DNA from: Gammaproteobacteria bacterium
GTDB lineage: Bacteria; Pseudomonadota; Gammaproteobacteria; Steroidobacterales; Woeseiaceae
DNA: 64,000 nucleotides
Reading direction: 5' to 3'
Assembly (NCBI GenBank): GCA_029865385.1
Contig: JAOUGX010000001.1
Coordinates: 1 to 64,000, forward strand
The notes below the pieces were generated by a model. It searched no databases. It was given only the letters and a program-made list of their open reading frames with translations, and was not told where the DNA came from. Below are positions 34,879 through 45,142 of the stretch, in pieces. Each line of letters starts with the position of its first letter. Within the stretch, counting starts at the first letter, position 1. The translations under genes were made by a program, and so were the position numbers.

Positions 34879-36096
34879 ATGCCATTTGCCATCGCTTTAA
34901 GTGGGCTCAACGCCGCATCGGCCGATCTCGGCGTAACGGCGAACAACGTTGCCAACGTCAATACGACCGGCTTCAAGATGTCGCGCGCGCAGTTTTCCGA
35001 AGTTTTTGCCGTCGGCACCCAAAGCGTAAGTTCCAGCGCCTCGGGAAGCGGCGTGCGCCTTTCCGCAATCGCGCAGCAATTCACACAAGGCAATATCGAC
35101 TTCACCGACAACGCGCTGGACCTGGCGATTGCTGGCGAAGGCTTCTTCGTGCTGAGCGACAACGGCGCCCGCGTCTACTCGCGAGCCGGTGCATTCGGTG
35201 TCGACAACCAGGGCAATGTTGTGAACGCGCAGGGGCTGCGGTTGCAGGCCTACCCGTACGCCGGTAATGGCCTGTTCAATACGGGCACACCGACCGATCT
35301 GCAACTGACCATCGGCGCCAACCCGCCGGCCGCAACGACGAGTGCGAATCTCGGACTGAACCTGCCGGCCGATTCGCCGGTGCCGGCGAACCCGGTATTC
35401 AGCCCGTCCGATCCGTCCAGCTTCAATCACACGACATCCGTGACGATTTACGATTCGCTCGGCGCCGCGCACACGGCAACCGTTTACTTCATCAAAGACC
35501 CGGCGCCGAATACCTGGAATACTGCGGTTGAAATCGACGGCACAACGGTTGCCGGCGCGACACCGATCGTCTTCGCCAACGACGGTTCATTGCAGTCACC
35601 GCCTGGCGGACTGATGCCGCTGGCGCCGTATACGCCGACGACCGGCGCTGCCGACATCACGATGGCGTTGAATTTTGCAACCGCAACCCAGTTTGGTGAC
35701 GCGTTCGGTGTCAATTCGCTGTCCCAGGACGGGTTTACCACTGGCCGACTTACGGGCGTGAGTGTCGACGCGGAAGGTGTCGTGTTTGCACGTTTTACCA
35801 ACGGCCAATCGACTTCTCTCGGAAAACTGGCGCTGGCGAATTTCGTCAATCCGCAGGGACTGCAGCAGCTGGGTGACACAACCTGGGGCCAATCCTTCCA
35901 GTCCGGCGATGCGTTGCTCGGCGAAGCCGGAACGGCCTCGTTCGGCAACATCCAGTCCGGCGCGCTGGAAGCTTCGAATGTCGACCTCACTGCGCAACTC
36001 GTGCAGATGATCACGGCACAGCGCAACTTCCAGGCTAACGCACAGATGATTTCCACAGCCGACACCGTCACCCAGACGGTTATCAACATCCGCTAG
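34879..36096 (+). CDS. flgE: Flagellar hook protein FlgE
   Basis: This 405-residue hook subunit has the N-terminal [34 protein letters not shown] motif and a C-terminal EASNVDLTAQLVQMITAQRNFQANAQMI helix, flanking a D2/D3 region (about 140-330). The hook is the bending joint between rod and filament. It follows flgD by 27 bases with an AGGAG site. Confidence 0.96.
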   Translation: MPFAIALSGLNAASADLGVTANNVANVNTTGFKMSRAQFSEVFAVGTQSVSSSASGSGVRLSAIAQQFTQGNIDFTDNALDLAIAGEGFFVLSDNGARVYSRAGAFGVDNQGNVVNAQGLRLQAYPYAGNGLFNTGTPTDLQLTIGANPPAATTSANLGLNLPADSPVPANPVFSPSDPSSFNHTTSVTIYDSLGAAHTATVYFIKDPAPNTWNTAVEIDGTTVAGATPIVFANDGSLQSPPGGLMPLAPYTPTTGAADITMALNFATATQFGDAFGVNSLSQDGFTTGRLTGVSVDAEGVVFARFTNGQSTSLGKLALANFVNPQGLQQLGDTTWGQSFQSGDALLGEAGTASFGNIQSGALEASNVDLTAQLVQMITAQRNFQANAQMISTADTVTQTVINIR

Positions 36097-36127
36097 GTCA
36101 CGCAGCATTGAGATTTGAGGAATTGCA

Positions 36128-36868
36128 ATGGATGAAATGATTTACCTGGCGATGACCGGCGCGAAGCAGACCGAATACGCGCAGGCCATCAACAGCAACA
36201 ATCTGGCGAATATCTCGACCACGGGATTTCGTGCCGACCTGCATGCCTTCAGCTCGCTTCCGATCGAGGGTCCGGGCGTGGACTCGCGTGTCAATGCAAT
36301 CGTCGAATCCTACGGCACGGATTTTTCGCAAGCGGCGGTCGCAAACACCGGGCGCGATCTCGATATCGCAATCCAGGGTCGTGGATTCATCGCAGTCCAG
36401 GCGCCCGATGGCAGCGAAGCGTACACACGCGCCGGTGATCTGCGCATCGGCTCCGGCGGATTGCTTTCGACCGGCGCCGGGCACCTGGTCATGGGCGAGG
36501 GCGGGCCACTGGCGGTTCCGCCGCACAGCAGCCTGCTGGTTGGCGCGGATGGCACCGTATCCATACAGGCGCTCGGTCAGGGTCCGGAAACGCTGTCGAT
36601 CGTCGATCGCATCAAGCTGGTCGATCCGGATACCAGCCAGTTGAGCAAAGGTCGCGATGGTCTGCTGCGCTTGCCCGAAGGCGAAACGGCCGGCCCCAGC
36701 GCCAACGTGCGCGTAACGGCGGGTTCGCTGGAACAGAGCAATGTCAACATCGCCAGGACGCTGGTCAATATGATTGAGTTGTCCAGGCAGTATGAAATGC
36801 AGATCAACGTAATCAAGACTTCCAAGGAAGATGCAGACGCCGCCGCGCAGATGATGCGGGTCGGTTAG
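36128..36868 (+). CDS. flgF: Flagellar rod protein FlgF
   Basis: This 246-residue rod subunit has an N-terminal motif [20 protein letters not shown] and a C-terminal [38 protein letters not shown] segment. It is shorter than the hook protein, as expected, with a central LTRAGDL-type rod domain. GAGG precedes the ATG by six to nine bases. Confidence 0.94.
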   Translation: MDEMIYLAMTGAKQTEYAQAINSNNLANISTTGFRADLHAFSSLPIEGPGVDSRVNAIVESYGTDFSQAAVANTGRDLDIAIQGRGFIAVQAPDGSEAYTRAGDLRIGSGGLLSTGAGHLVMGEGGPLAVPPHSSLLVGADGTVSIQALGQGPETLSIVDRIKLVDPDTSQLSKGRDGLLRLPEGETAGPSANVRVTAGSLEQSNVNIARTLVNMIELSRQYEMQINVIKTSKEDADAAAQMMRVG

Positions 36869-36885
36869 TCGTTGAGGAGAAAGAA

Positions 36886-37671
36886 ATGAGTCAGGCATTG
36901 TGGGTGGCAAAGACCGGTCTTGATGCGCAGCAAACGCGCATGGCGGTCATTTCCAACAATCTTGCAAACGTGAACACGACCGGCTTCAAACAGGGCCGAG
37001 CCGTATTCGAGGATTTGCTCTATCAGAATGTGCGGCAGTCAGGCGGGCAGACTTCGCAGGATACCGTGTTGCCTTCCGGCATGAATCTCGGCACCGGCGT
37101 ACGCGTTGTTGCGACGGAAAAAATGTTTACACAGGGCAGCATGCTGCAGACCGAAGCGGCACTGGATGTTGCGATCAAGGGTCGCGGCTTTTTTCAGATA
37201 CTGCTCCCCGACGGCAATCTTGCCTACACGCGCGACGGAACGTTTCAACGCAATGCGCAGGGCGAGATGGTAACGGCCAGTGGCTACACGGTGCAGCCCG
37301 GCATCACGATTCCGGACGGTGCACAAAGCATCACGATCGGCACCGACGGCGTGGTTTCCGTGCAGCTCTCAGGGCAACCGGCGCCGTCGCAGGTCGGCAC
37401 GCTGGAAACCGTCGATTTCATCAATCCGGTCGGCTTGCAGCCGATCGGCGAGAACCTCTTTATTGAAACCGCATCGAGCGGCACAGCGCAGGCCGGTACG
37501 CCGGGCCTCAATGGATTCGGTTCGCTGGTGCAGGGCGCACTCGAGGGATCGAACGTCAATGTGGTTGCGGAACTCGTCAACATGATCGAGACGCAGCGCG
37601 CCTACGAAATGAATTCGAAAGCCATTTCGACCAGCGACCAGATGATGCAATACCTGAACAACAACCTTTAA
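36886..37671 (+). CDS. flgG: Flagellar distal rod protein FlgG
   Basis: This 261-residue distal rod subunit has the FlgG-specific N-terminal [39 protein letters not shown] and the C-terminal [34 protein letters not shown] helix. Residues 45-60 hold the FlgG insertion after the L-stretch that straightens the rod. It ends 12 bases before the first possible flgH start. Confidence 0.96.
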   Translation: MSQALWVAKTGLDAQQTRMAVISNNLANVNTTGFKQGRAVFEDLLYQNVRQSGGQTSQDTVLPSGMNLGTGVRVVATEKMFTQGSMLQTEAALDVAIKGRGFFQILLPDGNLAYTRDGTFQRNAQGEMVTASGYTVQPGITIPDGAQSITIGTDGVVSVQLSGQPAPSQVGTLETVDFINPVGLQPIGENLFIETASSGTAQAGTPGLNGFGSLVQGALEGSNVNVVAELVNMIETQRAYEMNSKAISTSDQMMQYLNNNL

Positions 37672-37683
37672 CGAGCGAACACG

Positions 37684-38490
37684 ATGAACAGTATGGTTGA
37701 TAAACAACGCGACGTCGGTCGAGAATTCACGTCTTTGCGAGCGAAGCGAAGCAATCCTGTTGACATTCTGTTCGCAGCATTTCTTCGTCGTCTGCGACTC
37801 TTCGCAACGACCCGTCCGCGTTCGATGCACTGCCTGCCGGTGGCTGTCATTACCCTTATGACCGGAGCCTGTGCCATTGCACCGGAACTGGACGAGCCAT
37901 ACCGTGCGCCGCCCGCCGTGCAACAGGACTACGAGCAGCCGAGCAGCGGAGCCATTTACCGCGCCGGCACCGAAGTACGTTTGTTCGAGGATCTGAAAGC
38001 GGGCCGTGTCGGAGACATTCTGACCATTCGCCTGGCTGAACGCACCGATGCAACCAAGAATTCCAGTACATCTACATCAAAAGCCACCGAAGCTGCGATT
38101 GGCAATCCGACGATTTTCGGCCGGCCGATCACTGCCGGCGGAACGCCGGTCTTCGAAGGCAGCCTGAGCGGCGACCAGTCCTTCGACGGCGCCGGCTCGA
38201 GCAGTCAGAGCAACAGCTTGGAGGGTGATATCACGGTTACCGTGATCGAACGACTGGCCAATGGAAATCTTCGCATCACCGGCGAAAAGTGGGTCACGAT
38301 CAACCAGGGCAAGGAATTCATAAGACTGTCCGGAATCATTCGTCCCTACGATATCGAACCGGACAACTCACTGCTGTCGAGCAAAATTGCCGACGCGCAG
38401 ATTACTTACAGCAGCAAGGGCGTCATGGCCGCGGCAAACCGCATGGGTCCATTCGCGCGTTTCTTCCAGTCCATATTTTACGGTTACTAA
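37684..38490 (+). CDS. flgH: Flagellar L-ring lipoprotein FlgH, with repeat-derived leader
   Basis: FlgH forms the outer-membrane L-ring. From ATG 37684 the protein is 268 residues; from ATG 37825 it is 221, the usual length, and opens with a good lipoprotein signal whose lipobox ends LMTGAC. The segment between these starts (about 37731-37811) is a dispersed GTCATTGCGAGCG-type repeat and encodes the telltale SLRAKRSNP peptide. The mature domain ([43 protein letters not shown]) is intact. The true start is probably 37825; the longer frame is given because it is fully open. Confidence 0.88.
   Translation: MNSMVDKQRDVGREFTSLRAKRSNPVDILFAAFLRRLRLFATTRPRSMHCLPVAVITLMTGACAIAPELDEPYRAPPAVQQDYEQPSSGAIYRAGTEVRLFEDLKAGRVGDILTIRLAERTDATKNSSTSTSKATEAAIGNPTIFGRPITAGGTPVFEGSLSGDQSFDGAGSSSQSNSLEGDITVTVIERLANGNLRITGEKWVTINQGKEFIRLSGIIRPYDIEPDNSLLSSKIADAQITYSSKGVMAAANRMGPFARFFQSIFYGY
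37731..37811. repeat. Dispersed GTCATTGCGAGCG-type palindromic repeat at the 5' end of flgH
   Basis: The left arm GTCTTTGCGAGCGAAGCGA at 37731 and the right arm ending GACTCTTCGCAACGAC near 37811 are degenerate copies of the arms seen at 3631 and 3681-3713. The element lies in frame in the flgG-flgH junction and disturbs no rod or ring coding sequence. Confidence 0.78.
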
Positions 38491-38500
38491 GGAATTGATC

Positions 38501-39637
38501 ATGCGCGACAGCTTCGATTTCGCAATGAACACAAGACGCATACTGCTGATCGCAATGCTCTGCTTCGGCGCGGGGCAAAACGCGCTTGCCGATCGCATCA
38601 AGGATCTTGCCAACGTTGCCGGCGTACGAAACAACCAGTTGACCGGTTACGGGCTCGTCGTCGGTCTCGATGGTACCGGTGACCAGACCAGCCAGACGCC
38701 ATTCACAGTGCAAAGCGTTGTGAATATGCTGACGCAGTTCGGCATTACGATTCCACCGGGTGTCAACCTGCAATTGAAGAACGTCGCGGCGGTCTCCATA
38801 CATGCTGACCTGCCGGCATTCAGCAAGCCCGGGCAGGCGATCGACGTCACCGTGGCTTCGATCGGCAATGCGAAGAGCCTGCGCGGCGGCAGCCTGCTGA
38901 TGGCACCCTTGCGCGGCGCTGACGGCAATGTTTACGCGATTGCCCAGGGGAACCTCATCGTTGGCGGCTTCGGTGCATCCGGCAACGACGGCTCGCGGGT
39001 AACGGTCAACGTACCGAGCGCCGGCCGCATCCCGAACGGCGCGACCGTCGAAAGGACGGTTGCCAGCGATTTCCTCACGCGCGAATCGGTGGTGTTGAAT
39101 CTGCACATCCCGGATTTCACGACATCGAATCGGTTGGCGATACTGATAAACGAAACGCTCGGGCCAGGCACTGCGCAGGCGATAGATGCCGTCTCTGTCA
39201 ACATCCGGGCGCCACTCGATCCAATGCAGCGAACGTCTTTTCTTGCGCACATCGAAAATCTCGAGGTGGATCCCGGCCAGGCGGCTGCGCGAGTCATCAT
39301 CAATTCCCGGACGGGCACCGTCGTCATCGGCGCCAACGTGCGGGTTACTCCGGCAGCCGTATCGCACGGTTCGCTGGTCGTAACGATCAGTGAAAAACCT
39401 TTTGCGAGCCAGCCCATCGCACCGTTTTCCGATTCAGGCCAGACTGTCGTGCTGCCGAATTCACGGGTCGATATCGAGCAGGAAAAATCCAGCATGTTTC
39501 TATTCCAGCCCGGAACGAGCCTGGACGAGATCGTGCAGGCGGTTAATCGCGTCGGGGCGGCACCGGGTGATCTCGTTGCGATACTCGAAGCGTTGAAACA
39601 GGCAGGCGCATTGCGCGCTGAACTGGTCGTCATTTGA
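38501..39637 (+). CDS. flgI: Flagellar P-ring protein FlgI
   Basis: This 378-residue periplasmic P-ring protein has a signal peptide at about 10-29 (ending [20 protein letters not shown]). The highly conserved [34 protein letters not shown] block follows. The ring forms around the rod at the peptidoglycan. The ATG at 38501 has AAGGAA eight bases upstream, directly after flgH. Confidence 0.97.
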   Translation: MRDSFDFAMNTRRILLIAMLCFGAGQNALADRIKDLANVAGVRNNQLTGYGLVVGLDGTGDQTSQTPFTVQSVVNMLTQFGITIPPGVNLQLKNVAAVSIHADLPAFSKPGQAIDVTVASIGNAKSLRGGSLLMAPLRGADGNVYAIAQGNLIVGGFGASGNDGSRVTVNVPSAGRIPNGATVERTVASDFLTRESVVLNLHIPDFTTSNRLAILINETLGPGTAQAIDAVSVNIRAPLDPMQRTSFLAHIENLEVDPGQAAARVIINSRTGTVVIGANVRVTPAAVSHGSLVVTISEKPFASQPIAPFSDSGQTVVLPNSRVDIEQEKSSMFLFQPGTSLDEIVQAVNRVGAAPGDLVAILEALKQAGALRAELVVI

Positions 39638-39649
39638 GGATCGAATGGC

Positions 39650-40576
39650 ATGACTTCGGCCGTAACGGATTTTTCGCAGTACACCGAACTTCGTTCGGGA
39701 GCGGCAAGAAATGACCCGGCCGTACTGCGCGAGGTCGCAGGGCAGTTCGAGGCGTTGTTCCTGCAGACTTTGCTGAAAAACATGCGAAACGCGGAGCTCG
39801 CCGAACCGCTGTTTGGCGAAAGCGACCAGCACGGCATGTACCAGGACATGATGGATCAGCAGCTGTCGGTGGAGATGGCGAGCGGTCGCGGAATGGGGCT
39901 TGCCGACATGCTGGTGCGACAGCTCGGTGGCACAGCGGCGGCCATTCAGCCAACAAAGGAGAGTTATTCATTGGCCACGCCGGTGCGCGCCGCCGCAAGA
40001 AAGCCTGACTGGCCCAGTCACGTGGATTTTGCGCGGGATCTCTGGCCGCACGCGAAACGGGCAGCTGGCAAATTGAATGTCGCGCCTGAAGCACTGCTTG
40101 CACAGGCAGCGCTGGAGACCGGGTGGGGTAAACACGTTATGCAGCGGGGCGACGGCGTCAGCAGCTTCAACCTTTTCGGTATAAAGGCCGGTACCGACTG
40201 GCCCGGTGGCAGCGTCAGCCGTGCAACGCTCGAATATCGCGACGGATTGCCGCAACAAGAGGTTGCAAGGTTTCGCGCTTACCCGGACATCGCGGCGACT
40301 TTCGATGACTACGCCGAATTTATCGCATCGCATCCGCGTTACGAGGCAGTTCAGGGCAAGGGCGCCGACGTCGACGGGTTTGCCAGGGCGCTGCAGGATG
40401 CAGGCTATGCAACGGATCCATCCTACGCCGAAAAGATCAATCGCGTGCTGAATAGTGAAGCTATGCAAAACGCCATGCGCGGGCTAAAGAACGATGCCGC
40501 GCGGCCGATAACTCTGGTGCGTGCACCGGTCACGGAACACCAGGTCATGGTGACGCCAGGGGATGACAGGGAATAA
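39650..40576 (+). CDS. flgJ: Flagellar rod assembly muramidase FlgJ
   Basis: This 308-residue protein has two domains. An N-terminal rod-capping domain (about 25-95, ALFLQTLLKNMRNAELAEPLFG) is joined to a C-terminal peptidoglycan hydrolase (about 140-285) with the glutamate Glu156 in LAQAALETGWGKHV. It opens the cell wall for the growing rod. The two-domain form is typical of gamma- and betaproteobacteria. It ends two bases before flgK. Confidence 0.94.
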   Translation: MTSAVTDFSQYTELRSGAARNDPAVLREVAGQFEALFLQTLLKNMRNAELAEPLFGESDQHGMYQDMMDQQLSVEMASGRGMGLADMLVRQLGGTAAAIQPTKESYSLATPVRAAARKPDWPSHVDFARDLWPHAKRAAGKLNVAPEALLAQAALETGWGKHVMQRGDGVSSFNLFGIKAGTDWPGGSVSRATLEYRDGLPQQEVARFRAYPDIAATFDDYAEFIASHPRYEAVQGKGADVDGFARALQDAGYATDPSYAEKINRVLNSEAMQNAMRGLKNDAARPITLVRAPVTEHQVMVTPGDDRE

Positions 40577-40578
40577 CA

Positions 40579-42468
40579 ATGCCTGACCTATTATCAACGA
40601 GTCTTTCGGGAATGCTCGCTTTTCAGCGGGCACTGCAGATGACCGGACACAACATCGCCAACGCCAACACGCCGGGCTACAGCCGGCAGGTTGCGGAGTT
40701 CTCGACCCGCATCGGTCAGAGTGCCGGATTCGGCTATATCGGTGGTGGCACCCAGATCACAACGATCAAGCGCATATACGATGCGATGCTTGGCGAGCAA
40801 TTGCGTACATCGACGTCGGGCCAGGCTCGATATTCAGTAATGAATACGCTGGCCAGCCGGCTGGACACGATGCTCGCCGACCCGAACACCGGCCTGAGCA
40901 CAGGCTTGCAGTCGTTCTTTGGCGCGTTGCAGGATGTAGCGAACGATCCGTCGTCGACTCCCGCACGCCAGGCGCTGCTTGCCGATGCCAACGGTGTCGC
41001 ACAGCGTTTCCACTCATTGGATCAACGCCTCGCCGAGACGGAAAAGGAAGTCAACCAGCGGATTTCACTTGCCGTTGCCGACATCAATCGACTGGCGTCA
41101 TCAATCGCCGAGGTCAACGACCAGATCGCCCGGGCCAGCGGCATCAGCGGGCAACCGGCGAATGACCTGCTGGATCGTCGCGATGTGCTGGTGCGGGACC
41201 TGGCTGCGCAGGTTTCAGTTTCGACGGCGTTGCAGGACGATGGCACGCTCAGCGTGTTCATAGGTTCCGGGCAGACGCTTGTTATAGGAACGTCTGCAAA
41301 GCAGCTGGCCGTCCGCGGCAGCGAATTCGATCCCACCCGACTCGAAGTGACCTACCAGGGCAGCTCGGGAAACATCCAGCTCGACAGCAACCTGACGGGC
41401 GGCACACTGGGAGGCCTGCTGGACTTTCGTCGCCAGATGCTCGATCCGTCGCGGCAATCGCTGGGACAAACGGCAGTTGCATTCGTACACAGTTTCAATG
41501 AGCAACATCGCTCCGGTATGGATCTGCGCGGCGCGCTCGGCGGCGACTTCTTCGGCATCGATTCTCCGGATATTCTGCATTCGGCATCAAACACCGGCAG
41601 TGGCACGGTTTCTGCAACAGTTTCGGATCTGTCGACGTTCACCGGTGAGGACTACATCCTGCAGTTCGATGGCGCGGCGTATTCGCTTACCCGTGCGTCG
41701 AACGGACAGCCCGTCGCAATGAGTGGCAGTGGAACCCTTGCCGATCCCTTTGTCGCCGGCGGAATGAGTATGACAGTCGGAGGTTCGGCGGCCGCCGGCG
41801 ATCGCATGATGATTCGCGGCGCGGTCAACGCCGCGGGATCGATCAATACACTTATCTCGGATCCGCAGGCTATCGCTATGGCGGCGCCAACGCGGACCAG
41901 CGCGTCCATCGGAAACATCGGCGACGCATCGATCAGTCCCGCGACCGTGGTCGACCGAAACGATCCGGCGTTGCTGACCAGCGCGGTGGTTCAGTTTACC
42001 GGACCCAACACCTACAGCATCAACGGCGCAGGTTCCTTTGCTTACACCGATGGTGCTCCGATTTTGATCAACGGCTCGGAGTTCACCGTCAGCGGAACCC
42101 CGCAAAGCGGCGACCAGTTCACCTTGGAACCGAACTTCGGTGCTGTCGGTGACAACAGCAACGGGCTTTTGCTGGCCGATGTGCAATCCGCAGGCCTGCT
42201 CGACGGCGGCACGGTCAGCATCAGTTCGAACTATTCGCAGCTGGTTGCCGGCGTTGGTGGAACAACCCGCCAGGTGCAGGCAAATTACGATGCACAGAAT
42301 GTCGTGCTGGCCAATGTCGAGAGTGCCCAACTGGCAAAGTCCGGTGTCAACCTCGATGAAGAAGCGGCGAACCTGATCCGTTTTCAGCAGGCTTACCAGG
42401 CGGCAGCCCAGGTAGTAAGCGTAGCCAGCACGCTGTTCGACGCCCTGTTGAACGCGACCCGCCGTTAA
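40579..42468 (+). CDS. flgK: Flagellar hook-filament junction protein FlgK
   Basis: This 629-residue junction protein (HAP1) starts LLSTSLSGMLAFQRALQMTGHNIANANTPGYSRQVAEF and ends with AKSGVNLDEEAANLIRFQQAYQAAAQVVSVASTLFDALLNATRR, both flagellar axial motifs. A long central region (about 130-560) forms the surface domains. It is larger than the 547-residue Salmonella protein, as in many polar-flagellated species. Confidence 0.95.
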   Translation: MPDLLSTSLSGMLAFQRALQMTGHNIANANTPGYSRQVAEFSTRIGQSAGFGYIGGGTQITTIKRIYDAMLGEQLRTSTSGQARYSVMNTLASRLDTMLADPNTGLSTGLQSFFGALQDVANDPSSTPARQALLADANGVAQRFHSLDQRLAETEKEVNQRISLAVADINRLASSIAEVNDQIARASGISGQPANDLLDRRDVLVRDLAAQVSVSTALQDDGTLSVFIGSGQTLVIGTSAKQLAVRGSEFDPTRLEVTYQGSSGNIQLDSNLTGGTLGGLLDFRRQMLDPSRQSLGQTAVAFVHSFNEQHRSGMDLRGALGGDFFGIDSPDILHSASNTGSGTVSATVSDLSTFTGEDYILQFDGAAYSLTRASNGQPVAMSGSGTLADPFVAGGMSMTVGGSAAAGDRMMIRGAVNAAGSINTLISDPQAIAMAAPTRTSASIGNIGDASISPATVVDRNDPALLTSAVVQFTGPNTYSINGAGSFAYTDGAPILINGSEFTVSGTPQSGDQFTLEPNFGAVGDNSNGLLLADVQSAGLLDGGTVSISSNYSQLVAGVGGTTRQVQANYDAQNVVLANVESAQLAKSGVNLDEEAANLIRFQQAYQAAAQVVSVASTLFDALLNATRR

Positions 42469-42480
42469 TCGGAGACAAGC

Positions 42481-43674
42481 ATGCGAGTTTCGACATTCGG
42501 TTCCTACCAGCAGGGCTTGAGTATGATGCAGCAGCTTCAGGCAGCCCTGGACCATACCCAGCGGCAGATCTCGACCGGCCGGCGAATCCTTGTGCCATCA
42601 GAGGATCCGATTGCCGCCTCGCGTGCGCTCGACCTGCGCGAAGCGCTGGCCCGGCTCGGACAGTTCGACCGGAACAGCAACATTGCGAGGAACCGGCTCA
42701 GCGACGAGGAAGTGGCGTTGGGCAGCGTCAATAACGTATTGCAACGCGTGCGCGAGTTGGCCCTGCAAGCGAACAATGCGACACAGAGCGATGAGACTCG
42801 CAGCCTGATAGCCATCGAAATGCGCCAGCAGCTCGACCAGCTGGTGCAGCTGGCCAACCAGCAGGACGGCAACGGCCGGTATTTGTTCTCCGGCAATCTC
42901 GATGGCACCACGCCGGTGACACGCAGCGGCCAGAATTTCATGTACAACGGGGATCAGGGCGTCCGCCTGATCGAGATCGGCGAGAACCGCCGCATTCCGG
43001 ACGGCAACTCCGGTGCCGAAGTGTTTTTCAGGATCCGCAACGGAAATGGCATCTTTTCGACCACGCCGGGACCGGTAAACAGCGGCTCTGTCGTCGCCGG
43101 GGCCGGCAGTCTGATCGATCCGACCCTGTACGACCAGGACACTTATACACTGCGCTTCATCGACCCGCAGAACTACGAAGTGCTGGACTCGTCATTGGCA
43201 GTCGTTTCAAGCGGCACTTACCAGAGCGGAAACTCGGTCGCATTTCGCGGCATCGAGTTTTCGATGAACGGGCAACCGGCCGCGGGAGACGAATTCGTGG
43301 TCGCGCCCAGCCGTTTCCAGGATGTGTTCAGCACGATTCGCCAACTGGCCGATACCGTTGATGCGCCGGTCAATGGCGATGCATCGCGTGCGGCGCTGAA
43401 CAATGGGGTCAACGGCAGCATCCTGGGTCTTGACCAGGCTTTGGGCAAGATCCTCGATGTCCGGACCCAGGTCGGATCGAGACTTTCTGCTATCGAAAGC
43501 CAGGGCGACAGCAACAGCGCGTTCGCGCTGACAGTGCAGGATACCCTTGCCCAGCTCGAGGATCTCGACTATGCGGAAGCCTTGTCCCGGCTCAGCCTGC
43601 AAATGACCACGCTGGAGGCCGCGCAGCAGTCCTTCATCCGGACGCAGCAGCTTTCCCTGTTCAACTACTTCTAG
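42481..43674 (+). CDS. flgL: Flagellar hook-filament junction protein FlgL
   Basis: This 397-residue junction protein (HAP3) resembles flagellin at both ends: MRVSTFGSYQQGLSMMQQLQ at the start and a C-terminal SLQMTTLEAAQQSFIRTQQLSLFNYF helix. A flagellin-like N-terminal region (RVRELALQANNATQSDE) is well conserved. It follows flgK by 12 bases and ends the flg operon. Confidence 0.94.
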   Translation: MRVSTFGSYQQGLSMMQQLQAALDHTQRQISTGRRILVPSEDPIAASRALDLREALARLGQFDRNSNIARNRLSDEEVALGSVNNVLQRVRELALQANNATQSDETRSLIAIEMRQQLDQLVQLANQQDGNGRYLFSGNLDGTTPVTRSGQNFMYNGDQGVRLIEIGENRRIPDGNSGAEVFFRIRNGNGIFSTTPGPVNSGSVVAGAGSLIDPTLYDQDTYTLRFIDPQNYEVLDSSLAVVSSGTYQSGNSVAFRGIEFSMNGQPAAGDEFVVAPSRFQDVFSTIRQLADTVDAPVNGDASRAALNNGVNGSILGLDQALGKILDVRTQVGSRLSAIESQGDSNSAFALTVQDTLAQLEDLDYAEALSRLSLQMTTLEAAQQSFIRTQQLSLFNYF

Positions 43675-43791
43675 TTTTTTTTCGCACGATCTTCGTGCGC
43701 CACGTCACACTTTATACAGTAACTCCTAAAGTTTGTCGTTTTCCCGCCGGGCACGGCGCGGGCTTCCGTCGATAAATTGACGGTAATTTCC

Positions 43792-43818
43792 TCAAGCTTT
43801 TCAGAACCGAACCGATAA
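43792..43818 (+). promoter_or_regulatory. Sigma-28 (FliA) promoter of fliC
   Basis: TCAAGCTT, 11 bases, ACCGATAA matches TAAAGTTT-N11-GCCGATAA at 13 of 16 positions, about 100 bases before the flagellin ATG. A second, weaker candidate (perfect TAAAGTTT at 43727, N11, GCCGGGCA) lies upstream. The remaining leader contains no gene. Confidence 0.82.
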
Positions 43819-43918
43819 CCTCACTGTACGGTGGTCTTGAATGGATATCGCGACCCCAGACAATGACTTCCGGCGGCATAAGCAGACCGGGTTATTTTTC
43901 TGACTAGGAGTTTTTGAA

Positions 43919-45061
43919 ATGGCACAGACGATTAATACCAACGTTGCTTCGCTCAATGCGCAACGTAATTTGAATCGTTCGCAAGGTTTGCTAAATCAGT
44001 CGCTTGAAAGACTGTCTACAGGCTTGCGAATCAACAGCGCCAAGGACGATGCGGCAGGTCTCGCCATCTCCGAGCGCTTCACCACGCAGATTCGTGGTCT
44101 GGACCAGGCGGTACGAAATGCCAGCGATGGCATCTCACTGTCGCAGACCGCGGAAAGCGCGCTCGGCGAGCTGACCAACAACCTGCAGCGTATTCGCGAG
44201 TTGGCTGTTCAGTCGTCCAACGCCACCAACTCGGCGTCGGATCGTGCAGCACTGAACGCCGAGGTTCTGGAGCGTATCGCCGAGGTCGATCGCATCGCGA
44301 AACAGACCAATTTCAACGGCGTCAAGGTTCTCGACGGCTCTTTCGGTACGGCGACCTTCCAGGTCGGCGCCAACGTCGGCGAGACCATCTCGGTCAGCCT
44401 GACCACGGACGTCACGGCTTCTGCCATCGGTTCGGTCATCACAGACGAAGGTTCGGGCTTCACGATGGATCCGGCCGACGCTGTTACAGAAACGGCGGTT
44501 TTGACGATTACACCAGCGGGCGGTACGGCCGTTGACGTCGACATTGCCGCAGGTTCGACTCTGCAGCAGGTGGCTGACTCCATCAATGGCGCCAACATCG
44601 GCGGCGTCAGTGCTTTCGTCAGTGGTAACGGCGAGATCCAGATCCTGTCGGATGTGGAAGGCCTGACCATAACCGAAGCGCTGGGTGGAACTGCTTCGAC
44701 CGGCCTTGGTGCAATCACCACGGCGGCTGAAGCCGTTGACGCGACCACGACACTGTCCGGCGTCGGCGTTGACACCGTGGCAAATGCGAACTTTGCAATT
44801 GCCCGGATCGACTCGGCCCTGACAGCGGTGAATGGACTGCGCGGTAACCTCGGCGCCATCCAGAACCGTTTCGAGTCGACCATCATCAACCTGCAGACTG
44901 TCGGCGAAAACCTGTCAGCGGCACGCGGCCGGATTCAGGATGCTGACTTTGCCGCAGAAACTGCAGCGCTGACGAAGGCACAAATTCTGCAACAGGCCGG
45001 TGTTTCGGTACTGGCGCAGGCAAATGCCCAGCCGCAGCTCGCTTTGAGTCTGCTGCAGTAA
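43919..45061 (+). CDS. fliC: Flagellin
   Basis: This 380-residue filament subunit has canonical ends: MAQTINTNVASLNAQRNLNRSQ with LSTGLRINSAKDDAAGLAISERF, and a C-terminal ENLSAARGRIQDADFAAETAALTKAQILQQAGVSVLAQAN. The central D2 portion (about 170-285) contains a flagellin-IN-like repeat with ADSINGANIGGVSA. It has its own sigma-28 promoter and no second flagellin copy is in the window. AGGAG precedes the ATG. Confidence 0.96.
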   Translation: MAQTINTNVASLNAQRNLNRSQGLLNQSLERLSTGLRINSAKDDAAGLAISERFTTQIRGLDQAVRNASDGISLSQTAESALGELTNNLQRIRELAVQSSNATNSASDRAALNAEVLERIAEVDRIAKQTNFNGVKVLDGSFGTATFQVGANVGETISVSLTTDVTASAIGSVITDEGSGFTMDPADAVTETAVLTITPAGGTAVDVDIAAGSTLQQVADSINGANIGGVSAFVSGNGEIQILSDVEGLTITEALGGTASTGLGAITTAAEAVDATTTLSGVGVDTVANANFAIARIDSALTAVNGLRGNLGAIQNRFESTIINLQTVGENLSAARGRIQDADFAAETAALTKAQILQQAGVSVLAQANAQPQLALSLLQ

Positions 45062-45094
45062 GCGTAGTTTGACGCAATAGCAGTAAGCACCGAA

Positions 45095-45122
45095 ACAGGG
45101 GCGGCATGGATGCGGCCCCTGT
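45095..45122 (+). terminator. Stem-loop after fliC (terminator-like, no U-tract)
   Basis: An 8-base-pair perfect stem, ACAGGGGC with GCCCCTGT, loop 12, follows the flagellin stop by 34 bases. There is no T-run after it, so it may stabilise the abundant fliC message or weaken read-through into flaG rather than terminate fully. Confidence 0.45.
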
Positions 45123-45142
45123 CGGAGCGGAGGGAAAGCGAT

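Noticed and set aside
43683-43699. Hairpin after flgL (CGCACGA / TCGTGCG)
   Set aside because: The T-run is before rather than after the stem, so it does not fit a Rho-independent terminator on either strand.
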